In this document: piece after piece, positions 6,864-14,624 of the stretch
Position numbering within the stretch: the first letter of the stretch is position 1
Layout: each line of letters starts with the position of its first letter
Program-made: the position numbers and the translations under genes
Notes under the pieces: generated by a model
The model's input: the letters and a program-made list of their open reading frames with translations, nothing else
The model's database searches: none
Told to the model about the DNA's origin: nothing
NCBI GenBank assembly: GCA_947496555.1
Contig: CANMDH010000048.1
Coordinates: forward strand, 1 to 38,797
DNA length: 38,797 nt
Direction of reading: 5' to 3'
DNA from: an uncultured Aquimarina sp.
GTDB taxonomy: Bacteria > Bacteroidota > Bacteroidia > Flavobacteriales > Flavobacteriaceae

Positions 6864-8225
6864 TTATGAAGTAGTTTTCATTTCTTGTACATATTCCGGT
6901 TTTTTTGGTATTGTTTTTTTATTTCTGAAATAATGAATAATCATTAAAACAAAAATTAGTAGAAAGATACCCGCTCCGATTTTGAAAACACTAGTCTGTA
7001 TACTTTCAAAGAGTATACCACCAAGTACGAGTCCAAAAATACTTGCAAAACTCCCCATGCTATTTCCATATCCCTGGATTGCGCCTTGCATTTGGTGGTT
7101 CCCGACTTTGGATAATAATGCCAAAAAACTTGGCCACATAAGACCATTGCCTAGAGATAAAAATGTTATAGCCAAATACATTATGTAAATGTTTGAAACC
7201 GAAAGAAGATAAAAACTAGTAGTTAACAGAACAGTACCAATAATAATACAAGTAATGCTCGATATCTTACCTGACAAAAATGATAATAACGGGCCCTGCA
7301 CCAAAATCATGATTACACTCGAATACGCCAAAAAGATGCCTAATTCGATTGAGGTCCATTGTAAAATTGAAGATGCATAAATAGGTAATCCTGCATAGAA
7401 CAGGCTAAACCCCAAAAAGGTCAAAAAATAAATAGCATATAACAAAGGGATGTTTTCTAACTTAAGGATATTCCAAAAAGTACTTGATGTATTATTTTCT
7501 TCTGAAGTTTCACCTCCATAACACTCTTTATGTTCTACTTGAAAAAATCTCCTGAATGACCTCATTGACGACGAACCTGTATCTACCACACAAGGATTGC
7601 TCTCTGGAAGTCTTATCATAATTACAAAAATTGCAATCAAAGAAATAATTGCTGCCAAAATTATAGGCAATGCTTCTCCCAAAATAGTAGATGCCAAAAC
7701 CCCCGCAACTGCAGGCCCCAAAACAAAGCCAAGACTTGTAGATGCTCCCATCATACCAAAATTCCTATCTCGATCTTCATCTGTTGAAATATCAGACAAA
7801 TAAGCATTTGCCACAGAAACATTTCCTCCGGTAAAACCATCAAAAATTCTGGCTACAAACAACAAAATCAAAGGCAATGTCATTATATAACTTCCTGTAA
7901 ATTCTGAGTCAGAGGACCAAAGTGTTGTCTTGGGTAGAATAAAAGCCAATAAAAATAATGTCCAAGCCACAAAAGTACCGGCCTGACTAACAATTAATAC
8001 CTTTTTTCTTCCGATTCGGTCTGATAATCTTCCAAGAATAGGAGCTCCTATTAACTGAAAGAAAGGATACATTGCTCCCAAAATTCCATAAATAAAACCA
8101 TTACCACCAAGGTCAGTAACAATAAATATTAGGATAGGAATCACTATACTATATCCTAGTATTCCAATAAAATTCACTAATAAAATGGGAAAAATATTCT
8201 TATTTAAGAAGTTGAAAAATCGCAT
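6864..8225 (-). CDS. MFS exporter, TetA-like (DHA1 family)
   Basis: This 453-residue inner-membrane protein has about 12 hydrophobic segments. The MFS motif A is clear at residues 65-75 (GRLSDRIGRKK), between TM2 and TM3. A second-half equivalent around LSFLSGKISS is weaker. Overall pattern and motif resemble the TetA/drug:H+ antiporter group, so export of a small hydrophobic compound driven by protons is likely, but the substrate cannot be named. The loop between TM6 and TM7 (about residues 207-250) is long and polar, with SSSMRSFRRFF and GGETSEENN, which makes the protein longer than TetA. The gene appears to be monocistronic and is convergent with the alkaline phosphatase gene. Confidence 0.87.
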   Translation of the reverse strand: MRFFNFLNKNIFPILLVNFIGILGYSIVIPILIFIVTDLGGNGFIYGILGAMYPFFQLIGAPILGRLSDRIGRKKVLIVSQAGTFVAWTLFLLAFILPKTTLWSSDSEFTGSYIMTLPLILLFVARIFDGFTGGNVSVANAYLSDISTDEDRDRNFGMMGASTSLGFVLGPAVAGVLASTILGEALPIILAAIISLIAIFVIMIRLPESNPCVVDTGSSSMRSFRRFFQVEHKECYGGETSEENNTSSTFWNILKLENIPLLYAIYFLTFLGFSLFYAGLPIYASSILQWTSIELGIFLAYSSVIMILVQGPLLSFLSGKISSITCIIIGTVLLTTSFYLLSVSNIYIMYLAITFLSLGNGLMWPSFLALLSKVGNHQMQGAIQGYGNSMGSFASIFGLVLGGILFESIQTSVFKIGAGIFLLIFVLMIIHYFRNKKTIPKKPEYVQEMKTTS

Positions 8226-8286
8226 CCTCTAAAATAAGTTTGTTGGATCAAAAGTGATGTTAAACTATTGCTAATAAAAGTAATGA

Positions 8287-9291
8287 TTAAGCCATAATCT
8301 TAACCAAAAGTTCTTTTAAGATATCTCCTTGTGGTAAGTTTGTTGCTCCAACTCCCTTGCCTTTTACATCAGATTCCCTCAATAAGCCTATAATTTGGCT
8401 CACTTTTTTCATAGGGTAGTTATGAGCTGCTTCCGTATAATCTTTAACAAAATAAGGGTTCACTTTAAGTACACTTGCCACGTTTCGTTGTGACTTATCC
8501 GATAATCCGTGGTACTTCAATACTTGAGAGAAAAAACTGTATAACAATGAAATGGTTACTACCAATGGGTTATCTTTGGGGTTTTGGGCAAAATAGTTAA
8601 TAATACGGTGCGCTTTGGTAACATCACGAGAGCCTATTGCTTTACGTAGTTCAAAATTATTGAACTCTTTACTAATCCCTATATTCTCCTCAATTTGATC
8701 TGCAGTGATCTGTGATCCTGAAGGAATAATAAGCTTTAGCTTTTCTAATTCGTTATTGATTTTACTTAGGTCGGTACCTAAAAACTCTACCAACATTTGC
8801 GCTGCCTTTGGTTCTATACTATATTTTGCTCCAGCCAAAACCCTACGTATCCAATCGGCAACTTGGTTTTCATATAGTTTCTTCCCTTCAAAAATTACTC
8901 CATTTTTAGATACTACTTTATAGAGTTTCTTTCGTTTGTCTATCTTCTTGTACTTATAGCACATAACCAAAACTGTAGATGGCTGGGGGTTTTCTACATA
9001 ATCTGCTAGTTTTTCGATAGTACGTGACAAATCTTGTGCTTCTTTAACAATCACCACCTGCCGTTCAGCCATCATGGGGAAACGTTTAGCGTTAGAAACA
9101 ATATCTTCTATCGTAACATCGCGACCATATAAAACCATTTGATTGAAACCCTTTTCTTCTTCAGCCAGCACATTTTTATCTATAAATTCTGAAATCCTGT
9201 CAATATAATAAGGCTCTTCGCCCATCAAAAAATAGATAGGTTTAATATTTCCGTTCTTTATATCAGTTACAATTTGTTTTACTTCATCCAT
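8287..9291 (-). CDS. holA: DNA polymerase III subunit delta
   Basis: This is the delta subunit of the clamp loader, which opens the beta sliding clamp at primer ends. The 334-residue length is typical. The N-terminal domain begins IKPIYFLMGEEPYYIDRI (the degenerate P-loop region), followed by RFPMMAERQVVIVKEA. The C-terminal collar domain includes NNELEKL and the helical segment KAHRIINYFAQNPKDNP. The level of conservation is low, as usual for this subunit, but the whole pattern is recognisable. It is divergent from the HsdR-N-like gene with only 26 bases between the two start codons. Confidence 0.93.
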   Translation of the reverse strand: MDEVKQIVTDIKNGNIKPIYFLMGEEPYYIDRISEFIDKNVLAEEEKGFNQMVLYGRDVTIEDIVSNAKRFPMMAERQVVIVKEAQDLSRTIEKLADYVENPQPSTVLVMCYKYKKIDKRKKLYKVVSKNGVIFEGKKLYENQVADWIRRVLAGAKYSIEPKAAQMLVEFLGTDLSKINNELEKLKLIIPSGSQITADQIEENIGISKEFNNFELRKAIGSRDVTKAHRIINYFAQNPKDNPLVVTISLLYSFFSQVLKYHGLSDKSQRNVASVLKVNPYFVKDYTEAAHNYPMKKVSQIIGLLRESDVKGKGVGATNLPQGDILKELLVKIMA

Positions 9292-9317
9292 TCAGAAAAA
9301 TTCATCAAATTTGTGAC

Positions 9318-9770
9318 ATGCAAATGCCAAAGTTAAACTTTCCAGCATATCAGTTTCGATTCAAAAGTAGCGAAAATAAAATTTCTATTTTCGACCGAAT
9401 TCGTAAAAAATTTATCTTTCTTACTCCCGAAGAATGGGTGCGCCAACATACAGTATCCTATCTTATTGAAGAAAAGAAATATGCAGAAAGCCTTATTAAT
9501 GTAGAAAAGCTAGTAAAGGTTAATGATCTTTCTAAACGATATGACATTATTGTTTTTAAACCTAATGGTGAAATTTTTCTTATTGTTGAATGTAAATCCC
9601 ATTCTGTAAAAATTACCCAAGAAGTTTTTGATCAGATCGCTCGCTACAATCTTGCTCTTAATGCCGAATATTTAATGATTACCAATGGAATAGACCATTA
9701 CTATTGCCAAATGAACTATATCGATAAGCAATATACTTTCTTGAACGATATCCCGAGCATACCTAGGTAA
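9318..9770 (+). CDS. HsdR N-terminal-like (PD-(D/E)XK fold) protein
   Basis: This is a 150-residue stand-alone protein that resembles the N-terminal nuclease domain of type I restriction enzyme R subunits (HSDR_N_2). The core runs YDIIVFKPNGEIFLIVECKS, where Asp, Glu and Lys fit the nuclease triad D...ExK. EEWVRQHTVSYLI in the N-terminal part is the usual helix with the conserved Gln-His. No helicase, specificity or methylase genes lie nearby, so this is not a restriction system. Single-domain versions beside holA are, from memory, common in Flavobacteria, which suggests a housekeeping DNA-related role. The start at 9318 has a second ATG two codons later. Confidence 0.8.
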   Translation: MQMPKLNFPAYQFRFKSSENKISIFDRIRKKFIFLTPEEWVRQHTVSYLIEEKKYAESLINVEKLVKVNDLSKRYDIIVFKPNGEIFLIVECKSHSVKITQEVFDQIARYNLALNAEYLMITNGIDHYYCQMNYIDKQYTFLNDIPSIPR

Positions 9771-9959
9771 AAAATCGATCCCTAATAAATACCTTCTTCT
9801 TTAAAAATTTGGTTACTGAAATTTATGAATCCGGAGTTCGAATTTATAAATATCAAGAATATCCATTTGTGTTTTGTCTTGTGTTGAAATAATTTCAGTG
9901 GAGATTAATTCAAAAGAAAACATTATAACTGGCAAAATTATTCTTAAAAACCTAAAACT

Positions 9960-11192
9960 ATGAAATCATTCAAATCATTAATTGTAGCAATTACATCTTG
10001 CTTAGTAGTCTGTTTAACTTCATGCGAAGTTGATAAGGAAATACCCATAGAAAATTCTAATGAGCAACAATCCGTTCCGAAGCATATTATTCAAAAATTA
10101 GAAAAAGCTGGGTTTTATACCACAGAAGGATTATCCAAAGTTGGAGACGGGTATCTTGTAGAGTATGATATTCTTCTTACAGAAGAAGATATCGATGAAC
10201 TTTCTGCCGAAAACAAAGAATTTATTGATGGCGAAAAGCAATATAGAACAAACAATTTGGTATCGGGTACCAGGACTATTAGAATCTATGTTGATCCTGC
10301 CCTGGGTACATTTGTTCGAAATTCTCTAGATGAAGCTATAAGAAGATATAATGCCCTTAATCTACGTCTATCATTTCGACGTACTGGTAATGCTTCCAGC
10401 AATGATATTCGTATTGTTCCTGTAGGCCCCAATGTCTTGGGTACTAGCTATGCTGCCGCAAATTTCCCTAGAAATGGGAGGCCGCACAATAGAATACAAA
10501 TGAATACATTGTATTATGGTGGCGCCAACAGATTGGGAAATACCGCATCTGTTATTGCACATGAAATAGGACATTGTATTGGATTTAGACATACTGATTA
10601 TGCAGATAGAAGTTTCAGCTGTGGTGGAAATCCATTTAATGAAGGCCCTGCAGGAGTTGGAGCAATTAATATTCCAGGAACTCCTACAGGACCTGTAGCC
10701 AACTCCTGGATGCTAGCTTGTATTGGTCAAAATGTTAACAGACCTTTTATTGCTAGTGATCGAACTGCATTACTTAACTTATACCGTAGAACACCTCCTC
10801 CGATAACACCAAAACCTTTTTACAGATTTTTTAGAGGAGGGGCAAAAGCAAATCATTATTATAGTACTAATCGTAGTACCCCTTCAGGGTATAGATCAGA
10901 GGGAATACAATGTAAAGTATTTACTGTGCAAGCACCGGGAACAGTTCCCCTATACAGATTTTATAACAGTAGTGCTGTTAACCATTTCTATAAACTGGAC
11001 CGCAGTACTCCCTCTGGGTATAGGTATGAAGGTGTTGCTGGATATGTTTACCGATCAGGCGGTAGTGGTAGAATCCCATTATATCGTTTCTATAACCGAA
11101 GTACAGTAGATCATTTTTATACCACCAATCGCAACGAGGGAGGGAATGGATATGTCTACGAAGGTGTGACCTGTTACGTAATCCGTAGATAG
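9960..11192 (+). CDS. HEIGH-type zinc metallopeptidase lipoprotein with three C-terminal repeats
   Basis: This is a 410-residue predicted surface lipoprotein; LTSC sets the lipidated Cys at residue 22. The catalytic domain (about 100-275) carries HEIGHCIGFRHTD at 201-213, which is HExxHxxGxxH with zinc ligands His201, His205 and His211 and catalytic Glu202, as in the M57 / dual-action HEIGH peptidases. After a proline-rich linker (278-286) come three repeats of about 43 residues, starting near 287, 330 and 373. Each begins PxYRFY or FYRF, has an NHxY or DHFY segment and ends GYxYEGV. This is the DUF5648-type repeat seen on secreted hydrolases, probably for binding. It likely degrades protein outside the cell. 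No terminator or exact -7 box is evident. Confidence 0.88.
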   Translation: MKSFKSLIVAITSCLVVCLTSCEVDKEIPIENSNEQQSVPKHIIQKLEKAGFYTTEGLSKVGDGYLVEYDILLTEEDIDELSAENKEFIDGEKQYRTNNLVSGTRTIRIYVDPALGTFVRNSLDEAIRRYNALNLRLSFRRTGNASSNDIRIVPVGPNVLGTSYAAANFPRNGRPHNRIQMNTLYYGGANRLGNTASVIAHEIGHCIGFRHTDYADRSFSCGGNPFNEGPAGVGAINIPGTPTGPVANSWMLACIGQNVNRPFIASDRTALLNLYRRTPPPITPKPFYRFFRGGAKANHYYSTNRSTPSGYRSEGIQCKVFTVQAPGTVPLYRFYNSSAVNHFYKLDRSTPSGYRYEGVAGYVYRSGGSGRIPLYRFYNRSTVDHFYTTNRNEGGNGYVYEGVTCYVIRR

Positions 11193-11388
11193 TCAATAAC
11201 CTAATTAATCTAAACTAACTTTGTTTTGCCAGTTTTTGGATTAATAAAGATAAAACAAATAATACGGGTTCTACTTAAAGTCCATAATTTGGTAGAAGCT
11301 GTTTTCATATGTATCTCATTCCTCCAATTAGCAAATTATTTTGTCGTACCTACAACTAGTTTCAGATTAAACTCATTAATTTGCAACT

Positions 11389-12381
11389 GTGAATATCGCA
11401 GTTGTCATATTAAATTGGAATGGAAGGTCGCTCTTAGAGCAATTTTTGCCTTCGGTTGTTGCGCATTCAAAAGAAACTCTTATCTACATCGCAGACAATG
11501 CCTCAAGTGACGATTCTATAGAATATGTAAAAAAAACTTTCCCCGAAGTAAGAATTATTCAAAACGAAATTAACGGTGGCTATGCAAAAGGATATAATGA
11601 CGCTCTTGCCAAAATTGATGCTGACATTTATTGTTTGCTTAACAGCGATGTAGAAGTTACCAAAGATTGGTTAGCTCCCATTTTAAAATTGTTTAGCGAA
11701 TCAGAAAAGGTAGCTGCCTTACAACCTAAAATATTAGATTACAAAAAGAAGACGCATTTTGAATATGCGGGAGCTGCCGGAGGATATATAGATAAATTTG
11801 GGTATCCATATTGTCGGGGCAGAATTTTTGACACTTTAGAAGAAGATACGGGCCAATATGACGATATATCACCAATATTTTGGGCCAGTGGTGCGTGTTT
11901 ATTTATAAGAAAAAATATTTTTGATGAAGTAGGAAAGTTAGACGAGGATTTCTTTGCTCACCAAGAAGAGATCGATCTTTGTTGGCGTATTCAAAACCAG
12001 GGATACGAGATAATGTATAACGGATCATCAACCGTTTACCATTTGGGAGGCGCTACCCTGGACACTATGAATCCAAAAAAAACATTTCTTAATTTTAGAA
12101 ATAGTCTGTTTCTATTAGTTAAAAATGTCCCGGGTATAAATATTTGGTTTCTAATACCTAGCAGACTAGTTTTGGACGGACTAGCTGGTATAAAATTTTT
12201 ACTTTCGGGGAAATTTTCTCATTTCTTTGCCATTATTAAAGCTCATTACAGCTTTTACCGTAATTTGAACCGTTTCATTAAAAAAAGAAAAAAACTTTCG
12301 AAACAAGGGAAATATTATTCGGTTTTTTCCGTTGTATGGCAGTATTTTATTTTAAAACGCAGACATTTTAATCAATTATAA
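11389..12381 (+). CDS. Glycosyltransferase family 2
   Basis: This is a 330-residue GT-A fold transferase that moves a sugar from a nucleotide donor to a surface glycan or lipid. The N-terminus IAVVILNWNGRSLLEQFLPSV and the DNASSDDS donor loop (about 37-44) are typical. NSDVEV near 84-89 is the metal-binding DxD-like site. Later, DEDFFAHQEEIDLCWRIQNQG contains the acceptor-side ED motif of rhamnosyltransferase-like GT2 proteins. The C-terminal 80 residues are hydrophobic and then basic, consistent with membrane association. It starts at GTG 11389, because no ATG gives the full N-terminus. A near-consensus -7 element (TTAATTTG) lies only a few bases upstream, so the leader would be very short. 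Confidence 0.9.
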   Translation: MNIAVVILNWNGRSLLEQFLPSVVAHSKETLIYIADNASSDDSIEYVKKTFPEVRIIQNEINGGYAKGYNDALAKIDADIYCLLNSDVEVTKDWLAPILKLFSESEKVAALQPKILDYKKKTHFEYAGAAGGYIDKFGYPYCRGRIFDTLEEDTGQYDDISPIFWASGACLFIRKNIFDEVGKLDEDFFAHQEEIDLCWRIQNQGYEIMYNGSSTVYHLGGATLDTMNPKKTFLNFRNSLFLLVKNVPGINIWFLIPSRLVLDGLAGIKFLLSGKFSHFFAIIKAHYSFYRNLNRFIKKRKKLSKQGKYYSVFSVVWQYFILKRRHFNQL

Positions 12382-12432
12382 GGTTATATAATAAATTATT
12401 GTTAACGACAGAGTATTGCGTCACATTTTTAA

Positions 12433-12440
12433 TAATTTTG
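12433..12440 (+). promoter_or_regulatory. Putative -7 box for the OmpA-family gene
   Basis: TAATTTTG matches TAnnTTTG. It lies 39 bases before the ATG at 12480 and inside the longer open frame from 12399, which supports the downstream start. Confidence 0.45.
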
Positions 12441-12479
12441 AGTTATATAACCAGAACAAGACTTAAAACAAATTTTCTA

Positions 12480-13346
12480 ATGAAAAAAGTAATGATTATT
12501 GGTGCCTCTATGGCAGTATTATTATCTTCTTGTGTATCACAGAAGAAATTTTCTGAACTAGAAGCCAAACACAAAGAAACCGAAGACTTATTAAATACAG
12601 CAAGTGTTAAATTAAATAGCTGTCTTGAAGAAAAAGCGAGCTCAACGTCTCAATTAAAAGTATTACAAGATCAGGTATCGAACCTTAAAAATCAGAACTC
12701 TGCATTATTGAATAATGTTGGTAACCTGGCTACGCTTTCTACAAAAGAGGCCGAAAACCTTGAAAAATCTTTAGAAAGTATCAAAGAGAAAGATTTACAA
12801 ATAAAAACGATGCAGGATGCAATCACCAAAAAGGATTCTGTTACCCTTGCACTTGTAACCAGTCTTAAAGGTGCTTTAGGAAACCTTGCTGATGAAGACA
12901 TTGAAATCAATGTTGAAAAAGGTGTGGTTTATGTATCTATTTCTGATAAACTTCTTTTCAAGAGTGGTAGCTACAATGTTTCTGCAAGAGCTCGTGAGGT
13001 TCTAGGAAAAGTTGCCAAAGTAGTAAACGACAAACCCGATATTGAATTCTTGGTAGAAGGACACACCGATAATGTACCTATCAAAAACAAAGTATTACTA
13101 GATAATTGGGATCTAAGTGTAAAACGTGCTACATCTGTAGTTAGAGTTTTACAAAACGATTTCAAAGTAGATCCAAAGCGTATGACTGCCGCTGGTAGAA
13201 GTTATTATGTTCCTGTTGCCGACAATAGTTCGGCTGCTAACAAAGCAAAAAACAGACGTACAAGAATAGTAGTACTTCCAAAACTTGATCAATTCTATAA
13301 TATGATCGAGGATGGAATGAAAAAGGCTTCGCAAGGAGGAAATTAA
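12480..13346 (+). CDS. OmpA-family lipoprotein with coiled coil
   Basis: This is a 288-residue outer-membrane lipoprotein; VLLSSC gives the lipidated Cys near residue 18. Residues about 22-120 are heptad-like and charged (ELEAKHKETEDLL, LKVLQDQVSNLKNQNSALL), so a long coiled coil is likely. The C-terminal domain (about 150-275) is OmpA-like and peptidoglycan-binding, with VEGHTDNVPI, LSVKRATSVV and KNRRTRIVV, whose Asp and Arg contact diaminopimelate. It probably tethers the outer membrane to the cell wall. I use the ATG at 12480 because a TTG start at 12399 would remove the lipoprotein signal from the N-terminus and lies upstream of a -7 box. A perfect terminator follows. Confidence 0.92.
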   Translation: MKKVMIIGASMAVLLSSCVSQKKFSELEAKHKETEDLLNTASVKLNSCLEEKASSTSQLKVLQDQVSNLKNQNSALLNNVGNLATLSTKEAENLEKSLESIKEKDLQIKTMQDAITKKDSVTLALVTSLKGALGNLADEDIEINVEKGVVYVSISDKLLFKSGSYNVSARAREVLGKVAKVVNDKPDIEFLVEGHTDNVPIKNKVLLDNWDLSVKRATSVVRVLQNDFKVDPKRMTAAGRSYYVPVADNSSAANKAKNRRTRIVVLPKLDQFYNMIEDGMKKASQGGN

Positions 13347-13384
13347 GAGAACAATAGCATAGCTATCATGGCTATATAAATCAA

Positions 13385-13416
13385 CAAAGGGTGTCAGAAT
13401 TGACACCCTTTGTTAT
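13385..13416 (+). terminator. Terminator after the OmpA-family gene
   Basis: CAAAGGGTGTCA (13385-13396) and TGACACCCTTTG (13401-13412) form a perfect 12-bp stem with a GAAT loop. The sequence then continues TTATT. Confidence 0.85.
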
Positions 13417-13449
13417 TCATACTAATTTAGTATGTCATATATATTGTAA

Positions 13450-13615
13450 ATGAAAAAAGAAATATTCTATTTATAAGTTTAACAAACCATTCTATAAAAT
13501 TATTTCATTAAATGGTGAAATACTAAAACTCGAAGAATATGAAAGTGGTGTTGTAAGAGTTTTAAAGAAGATAAATACCAATCTTGATGATTTCCAAATT
13601 TTATCCGAATTTTAA
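13450..13615 (+). pseudogene. Frame-broken small ORF, about 53 codons
   Basis: The ATG at 13450 is followed by six A and reads only eight codons before TAA. If one A were missing, the same ATG would open a frame through to the TAA at 13613-13615. That frame reads KPFYKIISLNGEILKLEEY and later VVRVLKKINTNLDDFQIL, which looks like real protein composition. The frame has no other ATG. It may be a small gene broken by an A-run slip, a sequencing error in a homopolymer, or a chance frame. I do not recognise the product. The bases from 13616 to 13749 hold nothing I can identify. Confidence 0.35.
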
Positions 13616-13749
13616 AAAATAAGCTTAGTACACCAAGTATGACTTTATAACAACTACCAAATAACTCAAAAGTTCTTTTATGTGCGCTAAATCACAAAGA
13701 TCTTATTATAAGAAAGTTATAAAATCACAGTAGAACTTATATGGAAATT

Positions 13750-13780
13750 AAAAAGGCAATGCTAAATGCATTGCCTTTTT
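13750..13780 (-). terminator. Terminator for the minus-strand secreted protein gene
   Basis: AAAAAGGCAATGC (13750-13762) pairs with GCATTGCCTTTTT (13768-13780) around TAAAT. It lies 33 bases beyond the stop of the gene at 13813-14403. The sequence is symmetric, so it could also stop plus-strand transcription from the small broken ORF. Confidence 0.85.
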
Positions 13781-13812
13781 GATTGTGGTTAGTCAAAATA
13801 AAACAATCAAAT

Positions 13813-14403
13813 TCAAATACTAATTTCTTTTACAAATTTTCTATCCCTTAAATCAAAACGGATTAGGTATTTTCCTGAAGGTACTCCTGAAAAATTATAG
13901 GCTCTTTCAAAAATTGTTGTGCCCTCTTCAACATTTTCCCTAAACAACATCACTCCTTCTCTATCATAAATTGAAACATGCAAAGGCGACTTCTCTGATC
14001 TAGTAAGCATTACTCTTACCAAAGAATTTTCTACCAACACTTTTGGTTTAAAAACAGTAATTACAGATTGGTTTATTAATGCTATTCCCTTTTCGTTCTT
14101 AACCACCGGAGTTACCTTAACATCAAATTCTGTTTCGGTTTCCACAAAATAAATACCATCTTTTACTGTATTAAAATCAAAATACTTCCTGTACAAAGGC
14201 ATTGCATCCAATGTAATGTCAAATAATACTTTCCCCGAATAATTCTTTAAATACAACTTTTGTCCCTTGCTAATATTAGACAATGAAACATTAAGCGTAG
14301 AAGAGTTCTCAATCTTTACAGACATTACATCTGAGGCTTTTGCTGTAGTGCTCAGTAGAACAGTGCATGCTACTAGCAGACATAGGTTCATTACTCTTTT
14401 CAT
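13813..14403 (-). CDS. Secreted hypothetical protein, 196 aa
   Basis: The N-terminus is a clear Sec signal (MKRVMNLCLLVACTVLLS, then TTAKA with a likely cut after Ala). The rest looks all-beta. It appears to contain two similar halves: GKVLFDITLDAMPLYRKYFDF with DGIYFVET, then GVMLFRENVEEGTTIFERAY with SGKYLIRF. Each half ends in the pattern xGxYxxxx that T9SS-type beta-sandwich tails have. A true T9SS sorting signal is not obvious, so a periplasmic or surface protein is the safe call. Its promoter is among the best in the window (14440-14467) and a terminator follows, so it is an independent, probably well expressed gene. Confidence 0.75.
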   Translation of the reverse strand: MKRVMNLCLLVACTVLLSTTAKASDVMSVKIENSSTLNVSLSNISKGQKLYLKNYSGKVLFDITLDAMPLYRKYFDFNTVKDGIYFVETETEFDVKVTPVVKNEKGIALINQSVITVFKPKVLVENSLVRVMLTRSEKSPLHVSIYDREGVMLFRENVEEGTTIFERAYNFSGVPSGKYLIRFDLRDRKFVKEISI

Positions 14404-14439
14404 AATTTTCTAGTTTTAGTTGTTAACGTTTTGATAGTA

Positions 14440-14467
14440 CAAATCTAGAACAGATTTCAAATAGCAA
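14440..14467 (-). promoter_or_regulatory. Promoter of the 13813-14403 gene
   Basis: On the minus strand TTG (14467-14465) is followed by exactly 17 bases and then TAGATTTG (14447-14440). This matches the Bacteroidota consensus TTG-N17-23-TAnnTTTG at both elements. Transcription would begin near 14433, giving a leader of about 30 bases. Confidence 0.65.
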
Positions 14468-14531
14468 ATACAACAAAATTTGCACATTTATGTATTATTT
14501 TAACCTAATGAAATACTTAAAAACCACACCT

Positions 14532-14580
14532 ATGTTAATTTAACATATTTTTTATGTTAGTTTTACAATATTTTAACAAT
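14532..14580. promoter_or_regulatory. Candidate operators upstream of the AraC gene
   Basis: ATGTTAATTTAACAT (14532-14546) is a perfect 15-base palindrome. ATGTTAG (14554-14560) and TTAACAAT (14573-14580) repeat its half-sites. The cluster ends 44 bases before the AraC start codon, where an autoregulatory site would be expected. Confidence 0.35.
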
Positions 14581-14624
14581 ATAAATACAATATTAGCGCT
14601 TTGATTTAGGATTAAATCCCAAGT

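Noticed and set aside
9318-9770. Part of a type I restriction-modification system
   Set aside because: Only an HsdR-N-like domain is present; no helicase, HsdM or HsdS genes lie nearby.
9813-9866. A 17-codon minus-strand frame starting MDILDIYKFEL in the gap before the HEIGH peptidase gene
   Set aside because: It is short, has no paralogue in the window and only a loose IHK resemblance to the twin peptides.
10818-11192. Tandem DNA repeat at the end of the HEIGH peptidase gene
   Set aside because: The repetition is at protein level (three diverged domain copies), so it is reported inside the gene and not as a DNA repeat.
11226-11510. A 94-codon plus-strand ORF
   Set aside because: It overlaps the glycosyltransferase gene in another frame and has no coding-like composition or signal.
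12399-12479. An N-terminal extension of the OmpA-family protein from TTG
   Set aside because: It would displace the lipoprotein signal and includes a -7 promoter box.
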